Counted from the stretch's first letter, positions 37,522 to 48,639 are shown. The stretch is DNA of 64,000 bases from Saururus chinensis (GCA_035235625.1 CP141142.1:40155644-40219643); one strand, 5' to 3'. The notes: a model not told the origin generated them from the letters alone. Program-made: numbers and translations.

Positions 37522-38188
37522 TGTTACACCCTTGGTTTGTGGTATACGGGAGGAGCTCATGTGCGGACGACGGAAGCAGCCTAGCGCACATGCAAAGGTA
37601 TGGAGGGCGCGTGGAGGGCATGCTAAGGGCGTGGCCATGTCTTCTCCTTCTCATTGGCACATGGGCGACGTGCCAAGACTGGCGGTTGCATAACCGACCA
37701 GCACGATCTCCACTAAGACCCGAGTGCATCATGGCGAAGAACATGGGAGTAGTGACTGACGGTTGCTACCCACTACCGGAGCGGTTGCTGCACACTCTCG
37801 TGCATAACCGCAAGACGGTTACGGACGGTTACGGACGAACTAGTGGGCTGAGTCATGGGGGTCATGTTGTAACCGCTTGGCTGCGACCAGCGGGTATAAA
37901 AGGGTGGGGAATACATTGTAAAAGAGAGGATGAAGAGAGGGACGAGAAGAGTGCAAGTGGGTTTGGGTTTTGGCACTAAGATTCAAACCAAGTGCTTGTG
38001 TAACATCAAGTGCGAAAGGGTTATTTCAGGCTGAGCCTTTTTCCCTTCACTTTCGTTGTTCTTTATAGCGTGCGTGCGTTTCCTTGTGATCGTGTGTGCG
38101 CTAATAGAGTGAGAAGGCTGCTGATTGTCGAGGGCAGTCAGGCCGCACAAGGCGTGTGAAGTCATAGCGAATTTCGGGCCTTGTGACA
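37522..38188 (+). repeat. 5' LTR
   Basis: The LTR starts TGTTACACCC and ends CTTGTGACA. A TATA box (GGGTATAAAAGGG) at about 37893-37905 marks the promoter, so U3 is about 370 bases. U3 contains repeated CGGTT/AACCG words (for example GGCGGTTGCATAACCGACC and CGGTTACGGACGGTTACGGA), which resemble MYB-type sites. Confidence 0.93.
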
Positions 38189-38190
38189 GT

Positions 38191-38201
38191 TGGTATCAGA
38201 G
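38191..38201 (+). other. Primer-binding site (tRNA-iMet)
   Basis: TGGTATCAGAG is complementary to the 3' end of plant initiator tRNA-Met and lies two bases after the 5' LTR, where minus-strand DNA synthesis would be primed. Confidence 0.88.
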
Positions 38202-38314
38202 ACGAAGCACTGGTGGGTACAACTCTTGGACGGGCTCGATTCAAGAAAGCTTAAGGATTTTACCGAGGTCCTAAAGACTTGGCGGGTTGCTGAAGGCAGA
38301 GAGTTTGCTTGTCG

Positions 38315-39526
38315 ATGGTAGGCTCAATGCTAGCTCGTGTCTCGGAACTTGAGGCGAAGGTGGATGCGATGTCTACGGGGAATGGGATGCTGGCTGAAGT
38401 CCAAACCTCCTTGCATGAAATTCAGGAGCGTTTGGGGGCGTTCAACCAGCGTGTGTCCATTCTAGAGGTCGCTCCCCATCGGGTCGAGTCTCCGAAAGGT
38501 AGTTCGGCTGAAGAGGCAGTTCGGATCACGACGTTGTCCGCTGAAATGGCTGAAACGACGGACTTCCTAAGGCAGCGAATGAATCAAGTTGCAGATGATG
38601 CGGCGGCAAAATTCAAGGAGCTGATGGACGAAGTGTTAATGCTGAAGAGGTCAGTCATCAACACCGCTCTACGAGATGGGGGCGAAGGGACATCTCAACA
38701 AATGTCGAAGAAGACAAAGGTGCCCAAGCCAAAGGCGTACTTGGGAATGCGAGGTGCCAAAGAGATTGGCAACTATCTTTGGGATATGGAAAGCTATTTC
38801 AGGCTGATCCATGCCCCGGAGGAGGCAAAAGTCTCAGTGGCTGCAATGTATCTTGAGGGGGACGCAAAGCTTTGGTGGCAGACGCGGTTGGACGATGATG
38901 TAGTAGCAGGTCGAGCAAGGATTGAAGCATGGCACACGTTCAAGAAGGAGTTGCAGAAGCAATTCCTTCCCAAAAATGTTGCTTGGCTTGCAAGAGAGGC
39001 ATTGCGAAAGCTCAAACATACGGGGGCAGTTCGGGACTATGTGAAGGAATTTCAGTCACTTATGCTGGGAGTGACTAACATGTCGGAGGATGACAAGTTG
39101 TTCTACTTCATGTCGGGCTTGCAAACATGGGCGCAAAACGAGTTGCGTAGAAGGGAAGTAGAGGATCTTCCCGCGGCCATTGCAGCGGCAGACAGTTTGG
39201 CAAATTTCAAGGAGAATTTTGTCGGGCATGGGAAGCAGAGCAACAAGTCAGCAAACACAAGCGGCATAAAGGGTGGTAACGGTGGCAAGGACAAGGGCAG
39301 TGAACAGCCAGGCAGGCCGAACAAAGGTGGTGGTTGTTTCCTATGCAATGGGCCACACCGTGCCAAGGAATGTCCGAAGAGAGAAAGGTTGAATGCGTTA
39401 GTTGCTGCGGAAGAGGATCAAGCTGAGTCAGACCATGAGGACTTAGTTCGGTTGATGCCTTTGCAACGTTTGGGGTGCATTCAAGTGTTGGAGTCCTCGG
39501 GAGAGGGGGCTGATGCGGATTATTGA
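38315..39526 (+). CDS. gag: Retrotransposon Gag polyprotein (gag only)
   Basis: The first ATG in frame is at 38315 and gives 403 residues; a slightly longer frame would need a TTG start. An N-terminal heptad-rich stretch (MLARVSELEAKVDAMSTG) suggests a coiled coil. The central retrotransposon gag domain covers roughly residues 150-290 (YLEGDAKLWW, QKQFLPKNVAWLAREALRKL, FYFMSGLQTWAQNELRRREV). A basic Gly/Lys-rich linker leads to one zinc knuckle, CFLCNGPHRAKEC (CX2CX3HX4C), a spacing I have seen in other plant Ty3-type Gag proteins. The frame is intact, so the protein could still assemble particles. The stop at 39524-39526 is not followed by any pol frame. Confidence 0.9.
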   Translation: MVGSMLARVSELEAKVDAMSTGNGMLAEVQTSLHEIQERLGAFNQRVSILEVAPHRVESPKGSSAEEAVRITTLSAEMAETTDFLRQRMNQVADDAAAKFKELMDEVLMLKRSVINTALRDGGEGTSQQMSKKTKVPKPKAYLGMRGAKEIGNYLWDMESYFRLIHAPEEAKVSVAAMYLEGDAKLWWQTRLDDDVVAGRARIEAWHTFKKELQKQFLPKNVAWLAREALRKLKHTGAVRDYVKEFQSLMLGVTNMSEDDKLFYFMSGLQTWAQNELRRREVEDLPAAIAAADSLANFKENFVGHGKQSNKSANTSGIKGGNGGKDKGSEQPGRPNKGGGCFLCNGPHRAKECPKRERLNALVAAEEDQAESDHEDLVRLMPLQRLGCIQVLESSGEGADADY

Positions 39527-39613
39527 GGAGACTCGCACTTGGGGGATCAGTTCTCCCAAGGACTTGGCTGATTGGAGCAGTCAAGTGGGGCAAGGAGGAG
39601 TCTTTGGATAAAA

Positions 39614-40105
39614 TTTTCACTTAGCCGTGGTGTGATGGGAGGAGTTGGTGACGAGAGGCCAAGCTTTTCAATCGGGGCACCTGGGAAGTATGAGGTTTTC
39701 ACTTAGCCATGGTGTGATGGGAGGAGTTGGCGACGAGAGGCCAAGCTTTTCAATCGGGGCACCTGGGAAGTATAAGGTTTTCACTTAGCCGTGGTGTGAT
39801 GGGAGGAGTTGGCGACGAGAGGCCAAGCTTTTCAATCGGGGCACCTGGGAAGTATAAGGTTTTCACTTAGCCGTGGTGTGATGGGAGGAGTTGGCGACGA
39901 GAGGCCAAGCTTTTCAATCGGGGCACCTGGGAAGTATGAGGTTTTCACTTAGCCGTGGTGTGATGGGAGGAGTTGGCTACGAGAGGCCAAGCTTTTCAAT
40001 CGGGGCACCTGGGAAGTATAAGGTTTTCACTTAGCCGTGGTGTGATGGGAGGAGTTGGCTACGAGAGGTCAAGCTTTTCAATCGGGGCACCTGGGAAGTA
40101 TGGGA
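39614..40105 (+). repeat. 82-bp tandem array, six copies, inside TR-GAG element
   Basis: Units start with TTTTCACTTAGCC at 39614, 39696, 39778, 39860, 39942 and 40024, an exact 82-base period. The units are almost identical, with a few single-base differences. Because 82 is not a multiple of 3, the array is not coding. It lies between gag and the 3' LTR, just before the presumed polypurine tract (GAGGAGGG at about 40134). Confidence 0.95.
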
Positions 40106-40143
40106 TTCGACGAGGACGTCGACGGTTTCAGCCGAGGAGGGTC

Positions 40144-40810
40144 TGTTACACCCTTGGTTTGTGGTATACGGGAGGAGCTCATGCGCGGACGACGGAAGCA
40201 GCCTAGCGCACATGCAAAGGTATGGAGGGCGCGTGGAGGGCATGCTAAGGGCGTGGCCATGTCTTCTCCTTCTCATTGGCACATGGGCGACGTGCCAAGA
40301 CTGGCGGTTGCATAACCGACCAGCACGATCTCCACTAAGACCCGAGTGCATCATGGCGAAGAACATGGGAGTAGTGACTGACGGTTGCTGCCCACTACCG
40401 GAGCGGTTGCTGCACACTCTCGTGCATAACCGCAAGACGGTTACGGACGGTCACGGACGAACTAGTGGGCTGAGTCATGGGGGTCATGTTGTAACCGCTT
40501 GGCTGCGACCAGCGGGTATAAAAGGGTGGGGAATACATTGTAAAAGAGAGGATGAAGAGAGGGACGAGAAGAGTGCAAGTGGGTTTGGGTTTTGGCACTA
40601 AGATTCAAACCAAGTGCTTGTGTAACATCAAGTGCGAAAGGGTTATTTCAGGCTGGGCCTTTTTCCCTTCACTTTCGTTGTTCTTTATAGCGTGCGTGCA
40701 TTTCCTTGTGATCGTGTGTGCGCTAATAGAGTGAGAAGGCTGCTGATTGCCGAGGGCAGTCAGGCCGCACAAGGCGTGTGAAGTCATAGCGAATTTCGGG
40801 CCTTGTGACA
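40144..40810 (+). repeat. 3' LTR
   Basis: Same length as the 5' LTR, with six transitions (for example ATGTGCGG to ATGCGCGG, and CTGAGCC to CTGGGCC). It ends CTTGTGACA, followed by the CTTAC target duplication. Confidence 0.93.
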
Positions 40811-41133
40811 CTTACCATAGTGGCAAATTTAAAATCGTTGCATAGTCGTGATTTATTAGCCTAAGCCATGCTTCATGGATGCTTGGCTTGGTTATATTAA
40901 ACTCAATAAACCTATATTCTTTTTTCAGCAGACACACTTGCGATATGTCATCCCAAATTCTCTCCTGGTGTGGAACTTTACTTAAGTGGCCTATTTTTAA
41001 TCAATGAAAAACTTATGTGAGTTACTTTTGATCAAGAAAAAAATTTGTACGCTAGTTTTCCCTACCATTCAAATCACACTCACTGCACCCATTTATTTAA
41101 GTTGAGCGGCTTCTAAAAGAAATCAATATTTTT

Positions 41134-41309
41134 AATTATCGTATAATTTTTATTAAATAATAAAACTTATATATAAGAGAAGGAAAAGTAAACTTATGGT
41201 ACTCTTTTTTAAGTGTTTAACTACTTAAATTTAACCAAATAGAGCTATTAATATAAAATAAAATTTATTTGTCAAATAAAGTATTAATTTAAAATAGTAA
41301 GAGTATTAT
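41134..41309. mobile_element. Stowaway-like MITE (degraded)
   Basis: AT-rich block with the family words TTTTTAAGTGTTTAACTACT and GAGCTATTAATATAAAAT, ending near AATAGTAAGAGTA. The terminal repeats are worn. The plus-strand frame near 41622-41903 has no family match and I do not call it a gene. Confidence 0.45.
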
Positions 41310-42639
41310 GTAATATAAAAAGAAAACAATGAAATAGATTAGAAAAAAATATTTGTATAAGTCTGAATTCACATTTGTTAGCACGAGTGCTAACATTATG
41401 AGCCATCCGATTGATCCGACAATGTAAGAAGATAAAAATTAAACTGCCCTCCTAAATTTATATATGCGATGAAATTAAAATATAACAGCCCACAATGTTC
41501 AAGCTCGTAGGTTCACATAAAATAGTAAAAGAAGTATTCTTAGGAAAGTGCATGGGAAAGTGGGTGATAAATGTTCTTATGTTTCCAGGCGGGAAATGAA
41601 AGAAACGTTTTTTTTTTTTAAATGAAAGAAACTAGAGGCAGGAAGGAGTTTAGAACCCGTCTTGGTCTTGTAGCGCTCGTCGTTTTCCTAGCAGAACCCA
41701 ACGGACATATTTTTAAAATACCGAAAATGCCCTCACAACCGTGGCGGGTTGCACGTGAAATGACGGCTTTCTTCCTCAACCGCCCAGTCAACTCCAGGGG
41801 AGTAGCCGACCCGACCTCAGCGTCGGAAACTTACATCACTGCCGCCGACATGTCGTTTTTTTTGTTCGGAATTGCTTGCACGCTTGTATTGTGGTATAAC
41901 TGATACTTGAACTTTTGCTTTTTAATTTTTTTGGAAAAAGGACTTTTACTTTATAAGTTTTAATAGGTCTTGCATCATCTGATCTAACTTTATTTCTTTT
42001 TGCTAAATACATCCTCATGACTAAAGTCAAAGCGTTGTTATTTTCTTTTTAGAAGAGCATGAGTAGAATAAGTTTAGGCTCATGTACATTATTAGTATGA
42101 GTATCGATATTGCGGGTGGTCGAATTTAATGCTAGTCGGGAGGCAAGTAGGTTTGAATTGTCCGCCTTTTTTTTTTTTTACGCTATCAAATTTTGATCCG
42201 AGGGCTCACGAGGTCTGGTCTCATGTTAACTTTTTTCTTTAAAAAATTTTAAATTTTCTAAATATGTGTTTGTTTTAATAGGTCTTACATCACCTGATCT
42301 AACTTCTTATTTTTTTTGATAAATACATCATCACCAACAGTCAAAGCCTTGTGCCTTGAAAGTAACTTCAATGGCCACATATTTTGTCAATGCTATTAAT
42401 TATGATTGCTTTCTGATAATCTAGGTTAACTAATTTCTGACTTGGGCTCATGACCAAGCATAGCTAGAAGCAATTGAAGAATGTAATTACTAGCTAGGAG
42501 CATTCCAAGCCATCAATAAGTGTATTCAAAGTAGCAGTTTTGAAAAGCAAGACTGCCTTAATTGTGCTGAAAAATTGCCATTTCCTCTTCCAATAGTCCC
42601 CAGATCAGTAGTAATATTCAAGGTTGCATACACACAACT

Positions 42640-42905
42640 ACTTACCAGGTCCATCAGATCAATCAGCCAAACCAAGCCAAAGGGACACCGGCCCCAGGTC
42701 TATCTTTCACACGCTTTTTTCGTCCATCATTTATGCATATAACATCCCATGTCTTGTGTTTTTTCTAAGCTTTCATCATCTGATGTCTGGTTTGCTGATC
42801 GTGAGTTCATGCTGGCTGATTGGTTACTTGTTCATGCAAATAAACATGCAATTTCATGTAGAAAGCCTGCATGGACCGTGTATTCGCTTTGAAACTTGAG
42901 GTACC
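42640..42905. repeat. Segment A of an old local duplication
   Basis: Words here (CACCGGCCCCAGGTCTATCT, TTTCACACG, TCATGCAAAT, GAAACTTGAGGTA) recur in the same order at 48040-48355 (CACCAGCCCAGGTCCACCT, TTTCACACG, GCATGCAAAT, GAAACTTGAAGTC). Non-coding as far as I can see. Confidence 0.5.
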
Positions 42906-43028
42906 CATGATCTTTGAACCAGATGACCGACGCAACGAGCATCTGCTGAATGCATCACAGTGGACCGACTTAAAATAACGGTAAATAGGATGTAAAAGTC
43001 ACTAATTTAACGAAAGTTTAAACATAAG

Positions 43029-43490
43029 TACTCCCTCCGTCCCACATTAATAGCTTTATTTAACAAATTTTTTTTATATATTAATAACTTTATTTTATTT
43101 AATTTAAATGATTAAGTACTTAAAAAGTATCACATACTTATTTTTCCTTCTCTTAGATATGAGTTTCACTATTGCAATATATTTTTTTTAAATATAGATA
43201 TTAATATAAGAAGAAGTCAGTAAATTTTAAGCAAATACTCATTTTGTCTCATTTTAAGTGTCTCATTTAAAAAAAAACATTTGTGCTACAATTTAGTGTC
43301 ATTTTCTCCTACTCCTAGAAAGTTTATAATATGCTTCTTACACTAATAGGACGAGCATGCAAATCTAAATTAATTAGTGTGAAAAATTAAAGTTACTTAA
43401 AAATGTCTTTTTGTGGTATAAGGTGCACTTCATCTTCTTTAAAATTTATACTTTCAAGAATGAGATATTTAATATGGGACAGAGGGAGTA
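43029..43490. mobile_element. Long Stowaway-like MITE with TACTCCCTCCGTCCCA ends
   Basis: The left end TACTCCCTCCGTCCCACATT and the right end ATATGGGACAGAGGGAGTA are inverted repeats with TA at both borders. The interior contains a second MITE-like start (ACTCATTTTGTCTCATTTTA at about 43240), suggesting a nested insertion. The ends are the classical Stowaway terminal sequence of plants. Confidence 0.8.
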
Positions 43491-44134
43491 TGTTAATAGA
43501 GACTCAACAAGCTCTCTCTTAGATCCACTTATGTATCTAAACCGTCAACTGACGTTAATTTTGGTGGTTTTTTTAATCGGTCATGTCTTCAAATAATTTT
43601 TTTTTTCTTTGGAGTGGAAATATACTTGGATAAATAATGCATGGACTCTTCTTATGGCTGTAGCCTTTTTGTGACTGTTATGAACGTCGTAAAAGAAGTG
43701 ACATCTGACCTATTCAGTCTCAATTTAAAACAAATGTGCACTTCTGTTGAGTGGGTCAATGAATGAGAGATTGGCAGTTATATATGTTTTGTGGGCAAGG
43801 TATGATTAGCAATTATAATTTATAAAGAATGGGTTGCATCATACTATATAATTACACAGATGAACTTCTTCCCATTTAGAACCTTCACCAAATTGCAGCT
43901 AAGATGCTCTTAGATCTTGTCAGCTAATAAAGTATAATTATTGCGGATTGCTAATTTGAATCTCAAGTCAGTCATCCTGACTGATTCTCAATTCCTTTTC
44001 CTAATCTTTGTGCTTTGTTTTCCAGTTGATAAATAATTTTTTATCCTCTAAATCTATATTGATAAATAATGATTCAAAAAAGAAACTCGTCTACATAAAC
44101 ATCTAATTTGCTAATATGTGCAAATAGGTAAATA

Positions 44135-44335
44135 TTATCTCTGTCTTATATTAATAATTCTATTTTAACATAAAAATTATTCTATATTAATAACTTCATT
44201 TGGCTTAATTGAAATGGTCAGTACTTAAAAAAGTGTTTCAAAGATTACTTTCCATTTTCTTAGTTATGGGTCCCATCATTTAATAAAAAATATTAATTTT
44301 TTAAATGAAATTATTAATATGGAATGGAAAGGGCA
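44135..44335. mobile_element. Stowaway-like MITE
   Basis: It begins CTCTGTCTTATATTAATAAT and ends ATTAATATGGAATGGAAAGG. It shares the internal TTATGGGTCCCATCATTTAA motif with its neighbours. Confidence 0.6.
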
Positions 44336-44716
44336 TGCTCAAACTCTACAGTCCTTAAACTACTTCGGCGATCAAGAACGGTTAATTGGGTTTGGTATAT
44401 GACATATTTTATATCTACCCACACATTCCCACCCCTCTCATTTTTATACTTTCTTTAGCTAAAAAATGATGTTAAAGCAGCATTCAATCATCCACTAAAA
44501 TAATCCACATGCAGGATGCTTACTAGTCATTGTTGATCAGTGGTGTCCATAATCTCAATTAAGCCTACGATAGAGAGCTGGTCCCCCACAAATTATCTCG
44601 TTCATAAACTAATGAAGGCTTTTTTCTTTTATAAGTTAAGAAGTAACACATCCTTCACATAGTACACTGGTAAGATAACCATGTTTTTTCTAAAGGCTTG
44701 AGACAGAAAAATCTTA

Positions 44717-44822
44717 CTACTCCCATCTTAGATTAATAGCTTTATATAGTTTTTTAAAATAAACAAAAATTGGTTCGTTTTGAAATATCAAATAGACCTA
44801 TTAATTTAAAACAAATGGAGTA
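44717..44822. mobile_element. Short Stowaway-like MITE
   Basis: TACTCCCATCTTAGATTAAT at the left and ATTTAAAACAAATGGAGTA at the right form inverted ends. About 105 bases, non-coding. Confidence 0.6.
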
Positions 44823-45155
44823 TTTATTTATTTATTTTATATATTAATACCCCTCCACAAGTGCAAGCATCTATCAAGCATGACACATGAAACACAAGTA
44901 AGGCATAAATGCCTCTAAGGAGACTTGAATTGAACCCAATTAAGATACCAATCTCAAAACTTAGAGTTCTGATACCATGTAAGATAGCCATGTTTTACAA
45001 ATGCTCAAACTGTTATGAAAGGAAAATATTAATTATTTATTTTATATTCCAACAATGCCAAGGAGATTTATCCCGCGATTAATCCAACTAGCACAACACA
45101 TGCTAAATCGACTATGTTTTAGTATTTTCCTTCGCTAAAACAAAATTTTGTGACA

Positions 45156-45365
45156 TATTCTATCTGTCTCAAATTAATAGCTCTATTTGGCAAAAAAATA
45201 TGTTATATATTAATAGTTTCACATTTTGTTCAATTTAAGTAATTAAGTGCTAAAAAAGGGTATCATTAGTTCATTTTCCCTTGAATGTAATTAATTAAGT
45301 TTTATCATTCAATAAAAATTCTTATTTTTTTGAATATAACTATTAATATAAAATAAAGAGAGTAT
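45156..45365. mobile_element. Stowaway-like MITE
   Basis: It begins TATTCTATCTGTCTCAAATT and ends ATTAATATAAAATAAAGAGA followed by GTA. The interior has AAGTAATTAAGTGC and a TTTATCATTCAATAAAAATT word common to the family. Confidence 0.6.
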
Positions 45366-45794
45366 AATATTAATCCAAGATGCAGTAGAAATGTTGACTA
45401 CATTACATGAAATATGGAACGTGTACGCATCAGTGATATTTAGCAAAAAGACCCACATGCATGAACCAATAACTGTCACAATAGGTGTTTTGCACACAAT
45501 GGGACTTGTGGTTTGTGCTCGCAACTAATTAAAGGGCCCATTAGATCCTGTGAACTTAGGCAACTTCAGCCGTTTTTTATTCGTGTACTTGGCACAACAT
45601 TCCAGAGTGCAAGCTGAAACGGTGCTTTTGTTGACCTGAATTGTGGGTCATAGCAACTTTTCATACGAAATTACTTCATATTCTTCGAAGGAAAAAAGGA
45701 CTCGTGAAGAAAAATCAGAGCCACAACTCTTAATCAGCAGAGGGGCCGAGCCAATTCAGCAAGTGGTGTACTAGGTGGACCTCTTCCTCAAGAG

Positions 45795-46200
45795 AGAGGC
45801 CCCATCCGTATGGCATCTTGTGTGTTAGAGACCACTAAAAAGAAAAAGGAAAAAAGAAGATGGAACCATGCAAAATTCATATTGCAGGAAGGCCAAAAGC
45901 ACACAGGACAACCATAGTGACGTGAATCTTCAACTGATAGACTGATTAGTAGTGTAGAATTTAGTATATAAGATTAAGATGAGCAACCAGAAAAAATGAC
46001 ATTCATGCAATGCTTCGGATGGGGCCTCTTCCCCATCCGTATGGCATCTTGTGTACTGACCACTAAAAAGCATACTGCAGGAAGGCCAAAAGCACACAGG
46101 ACAACCATAGTGATGTGAATCTTTAACTGATAGACTAATCGGTAGGGTAGAATTTGGTATATAAGTTTAAGATGGGCAACCATAGAAGATGACAATCATG
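45795..46200. repeat. Local tandem duplication, about 215-bp spacing
   Basis: CCCATCCGTATGGCATCTTG occurs at about 45804 and 46034. GCAGGAAGGCCAAAAGCACA and the following words (ACAACCATAGTGA, AACTGATAGACT, TAGTATATAAG against TGGTATATAAG) repeat in the same order. A weaker relative of the same segment lies at about 55050-55160. Confidence 0.75.
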
Positions 46201-46204
46201 AAAT

Positions 46205-46411
46205 GCTTCATAAATACTCCTTTTATATTAAATTAATAGCTTTATTTGATAAAAAAATTTATTTTATATTAATAACTTCATTTTGTTCAATTTAAGTGAT
46301 TAAGTATATATTATAAGCTTATTTCTCTTTTACTTATATGTGGGTTTTATCATTAAATAAAAAATATTATTTTTTTATATAAAATTATTAATATAAGATT
46401 GGATGGAGTAG
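46205..46411. mobile_element. Stowaway-like MITE
   Basis: Left end TACTCCTTTTATATTAAATT; right end ATATAAGATTGGATGGAGTA. It inserted immediately next to the 45.8-46.2 kb tandem duplication. Confidence 0.65.
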
Positions 46412-46829
46412 CAAAGTTTCCCATGCACATGCCTTGGTTAGTAGAACGCTGCCCCAAACCAGAGGAGACGAGACGATCAGCTTAATGAGATCAGGGAAAA
46501 GCACAACTGATCAAGTGGTTGTTGTGGAGGAGAAGGAAAATGATGTGCTCAATCAGTCGCTTCCTCGTCAGCCCCATTATAAGCCAAAGACCAGAAGATA
46601 TGTGACGTGTCTAGGTTCGCATCAAGAAAGGGATGTACTTCATTGTGACTCTTTGTGCAATCACATCATAGATTATAAAATAATCAAAGTTTATGATCAA
46701 TTTAAATGACAAAAAAGGACAATTTTAAGTTGAGTTCTTATGTCGGTTTAAAAGTTTTATATTCTGTAGTTTTATTTGAATTATTTTAAATAATTAAAAT
46801 AATTAAAATAAAATTATTAATATAAGACA

Positions 46830-47050
46830 AAGAGAATATATTTTTTTTGTCTAATAGTTATATTTAAAAAATAATAATTTTTATTAAATGATAAAACCCA
46901 CATCTTAAAAAAGGGAATATAAGATTATAATACTCTTTTTAAGTATTTAATTATTTAAATTTAATAAAATAAAATAATATATATATATATATATAGAGAG
47001 ATAACAAACTTTTTTTACCAAAAGAAGTTAATCACAGATGGAGGAAGTAT
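46830..47050. mobile_element. Stowaway-like MITE with (TA)n insertion
   Basis: Family words ATAGTTATATTTAAAAAATA and TTTTTAAGTATTTAATTATT are present; it ends CAGATGGAGGAAGTA. A (TA)n run at about 46977-46996 interrupts the right half. The open frame at 47089-47469 beside it has a hydrophobic stretch but no recognisable family. Confidence 0.55.
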
Positions 47051-47739
47051 GTTCGGACACCTCTCATTAAAAAAACTTATCGCCACATTTGTGGGAGGGA
47101 TGGAAATACACTCTCACCGGCCAAGTCAAAGCAATGGGGGGTGGCCGGTCCGACCCGGAGGCCCCCAAGCCGCAGGCGAGGCAGCAGCCCATGTTCCTTC
47201 GTTTGAAAACGTTTTTTTTTCCGGTAACTAAAACGTCTTCATGGCATGCATGCGATGCAATACAAAACGTCTATATAACGATTGACTTCTTGTTGATCAG
47301 CAATTTTGTCCCTTCTTTTGACAGCTCTGAAATCATCCCTAACTACCAAAGCGTGTACGCATTGTTTGTAGCATTAATGGCTATGCAGTTTGTCATTTTG
47401 TCAACGTTATTTACGATTGTTTTCTTAATGGAACAACTAGTTTCTTCCTTGGACTCTGACCGAGAATAAGCATTAATTCTTCTGACTTGAGGGTCCTTAA
47501 TTGTTCATCAATGCTTTGTCTCTACAACAGCTTTTTTCCTTTTATTTTGGTCTTCGTCAAGATTAGAAGGGACAAGGCAACCCAATCTTGTAGCATTCTT
47601 TTATCGATCCACTCCGGCATGTACAACTGCTTTACATTACATCCACCAGGTAAACGACTCAGAAGGCATGACTGAAGTGCATAATAGCTGTTTTGACTTT
47701 TGAGCACTAGAACTGGCTTAAAGGCTGAAATTTTATTCC

Positions 47740-48025
47740 TTCCTCCGTTTTATGAATAGATCTATATGTACTCTAATAATTTTCTTAATACCCTAATAAC
47801 TCTATAAAGTTTTTTATAAATTTAAAAGTAAAACAGGTACCGAAGATATTATTAAGCTACACATGGACATAATTTCATTTTATATTTGAAAAATAGTGAT
47901 TATTATTGAATGGTTAAACTCACGTCTATAACACTCTTTTTAAGTACTTAATTGCTTAAATTAAATAAAATAAAATTATTAATATAAAATAGTTTTTTTA
48001 TTAAGTAGAGCAAGACGCAAGGAGT
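47740..48025. mobile_element. Stowaway-like MITE (degraded, compound)
   Basis: It begins CTTCCTCCGTTTTATGAATA and ends AGCAAGACGCAAGGAGTA. The interior has the family block AACACTCTTTTTAAGTACTT and AAAATTATTAATATAAAATA. Confidence 0.5.
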
Positions 48026-48039
48026 AAAAAGTATCAAAA

Positions 48040-48355
48040 ACAACGGGCACCAGCCCAGGTCCACCTTTCACACGTTGTTTTCTTCTATTATGCAGCATTT
48101 GCCAATGATTACTCAGTCAAGCTTCTGCAAGTTCGTAGACGGCCGGCCCTTTGGATTTGGCCTTCCAGATGACTTACATCAGATGGACCGTCCAGGCGCC
48201 CACCTCCTTTTTTTTTTCCCTCTTTGCAGCTCATCATATGATCTGTTTCGCTCATGATAATCAGTCAAGCTGACTGGCTGAATGTTGAGCTGCGCATGCA
48301 AATCTAGAAGGCGTGCCCTGACTGTAAATCAGCTTAATTTGAAACTTGAAGTCAC
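48040..48355. repeat. Segment A' of an old local duplication
   Basis: Partner of 42640-42905, diverged and with indels. See that entry for the shared words. No coding frame is conserved between the two copies. Confidence 0.5.
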
Positions 48356-48639
48356 GGCGTCCCATTAGCTTCGTTACGAAGATAAACGGTATCCCATTAG
48401 CTTTGAAATGACTATATGCAAATGTATATATATTGATCAATCACTGTACACGCAAAATTTGACTCCCCTACGCTAATGTAAGCTTGGGCATCATGCACTG
48501 TAGGTTTGAATTTTTGATTGTTCACGCAAATTGAGGAGGCATTTGAGTTATAGTAACCTTCATTCCTCCCTTTATATAACATGTGCCGTCAAATTGAAAT
48601 TGGACCACCTATGATTCCTAGGTCTCATACTAATAAAAG

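Larger units (their letters stand above)
37522..40810 (+). mobile_element. Intact non-autonomous LTR retrotransposon (TR-GAG type)
   Basis: This complete 3289-bp element has two 667-bp LTRs (37522-38188 and 40144-40810), both starting TG and ending CA, and a perfect 5-bp target duplication CTTAC at 37517-37521 and 40811-40815. A primer-binding site for initiator tRNA-Met (TGGTATCAGAG) lies two bases after the 5' LTR. The 1955-bp interior carries one gag gene and a tandem array but no protease, reverse transcriptase, RNase H or integrase. This is the plan of plant TR-GAG elements, which need enzymes from an autonomous partner. I count six LTR mismatches by eye, all transitions, or about 0.9 percent, so the insertion is recent. 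Confidence 0.95.

Noticed and set aside
38309-38314. Gag start at TTG, six bases upstream
   Set aside because: Eukaryotic translation should start at the ATG at 38315.
39614-40105. CRISPR-like array
   Set aside because: The 82-bp units are contiguous without spacers and lie inside a plant LTR retrotransposon; this is a tandem repeat.
41622-41903. 93-residue frame
   Set aside because: No family resemblance and no transcript signals; GC content is slightly raised, but that is insufficient.
46434-46709. 91-residue frame
   Set aside because: Starts at a MITE border, with no domain or homology I recognise.
47089-47469. 126-residue frame with a hydrophobic stretch
   Set aside because: No recognisable family, no splice support, and flanked by MITEs; not enough to call a gene.
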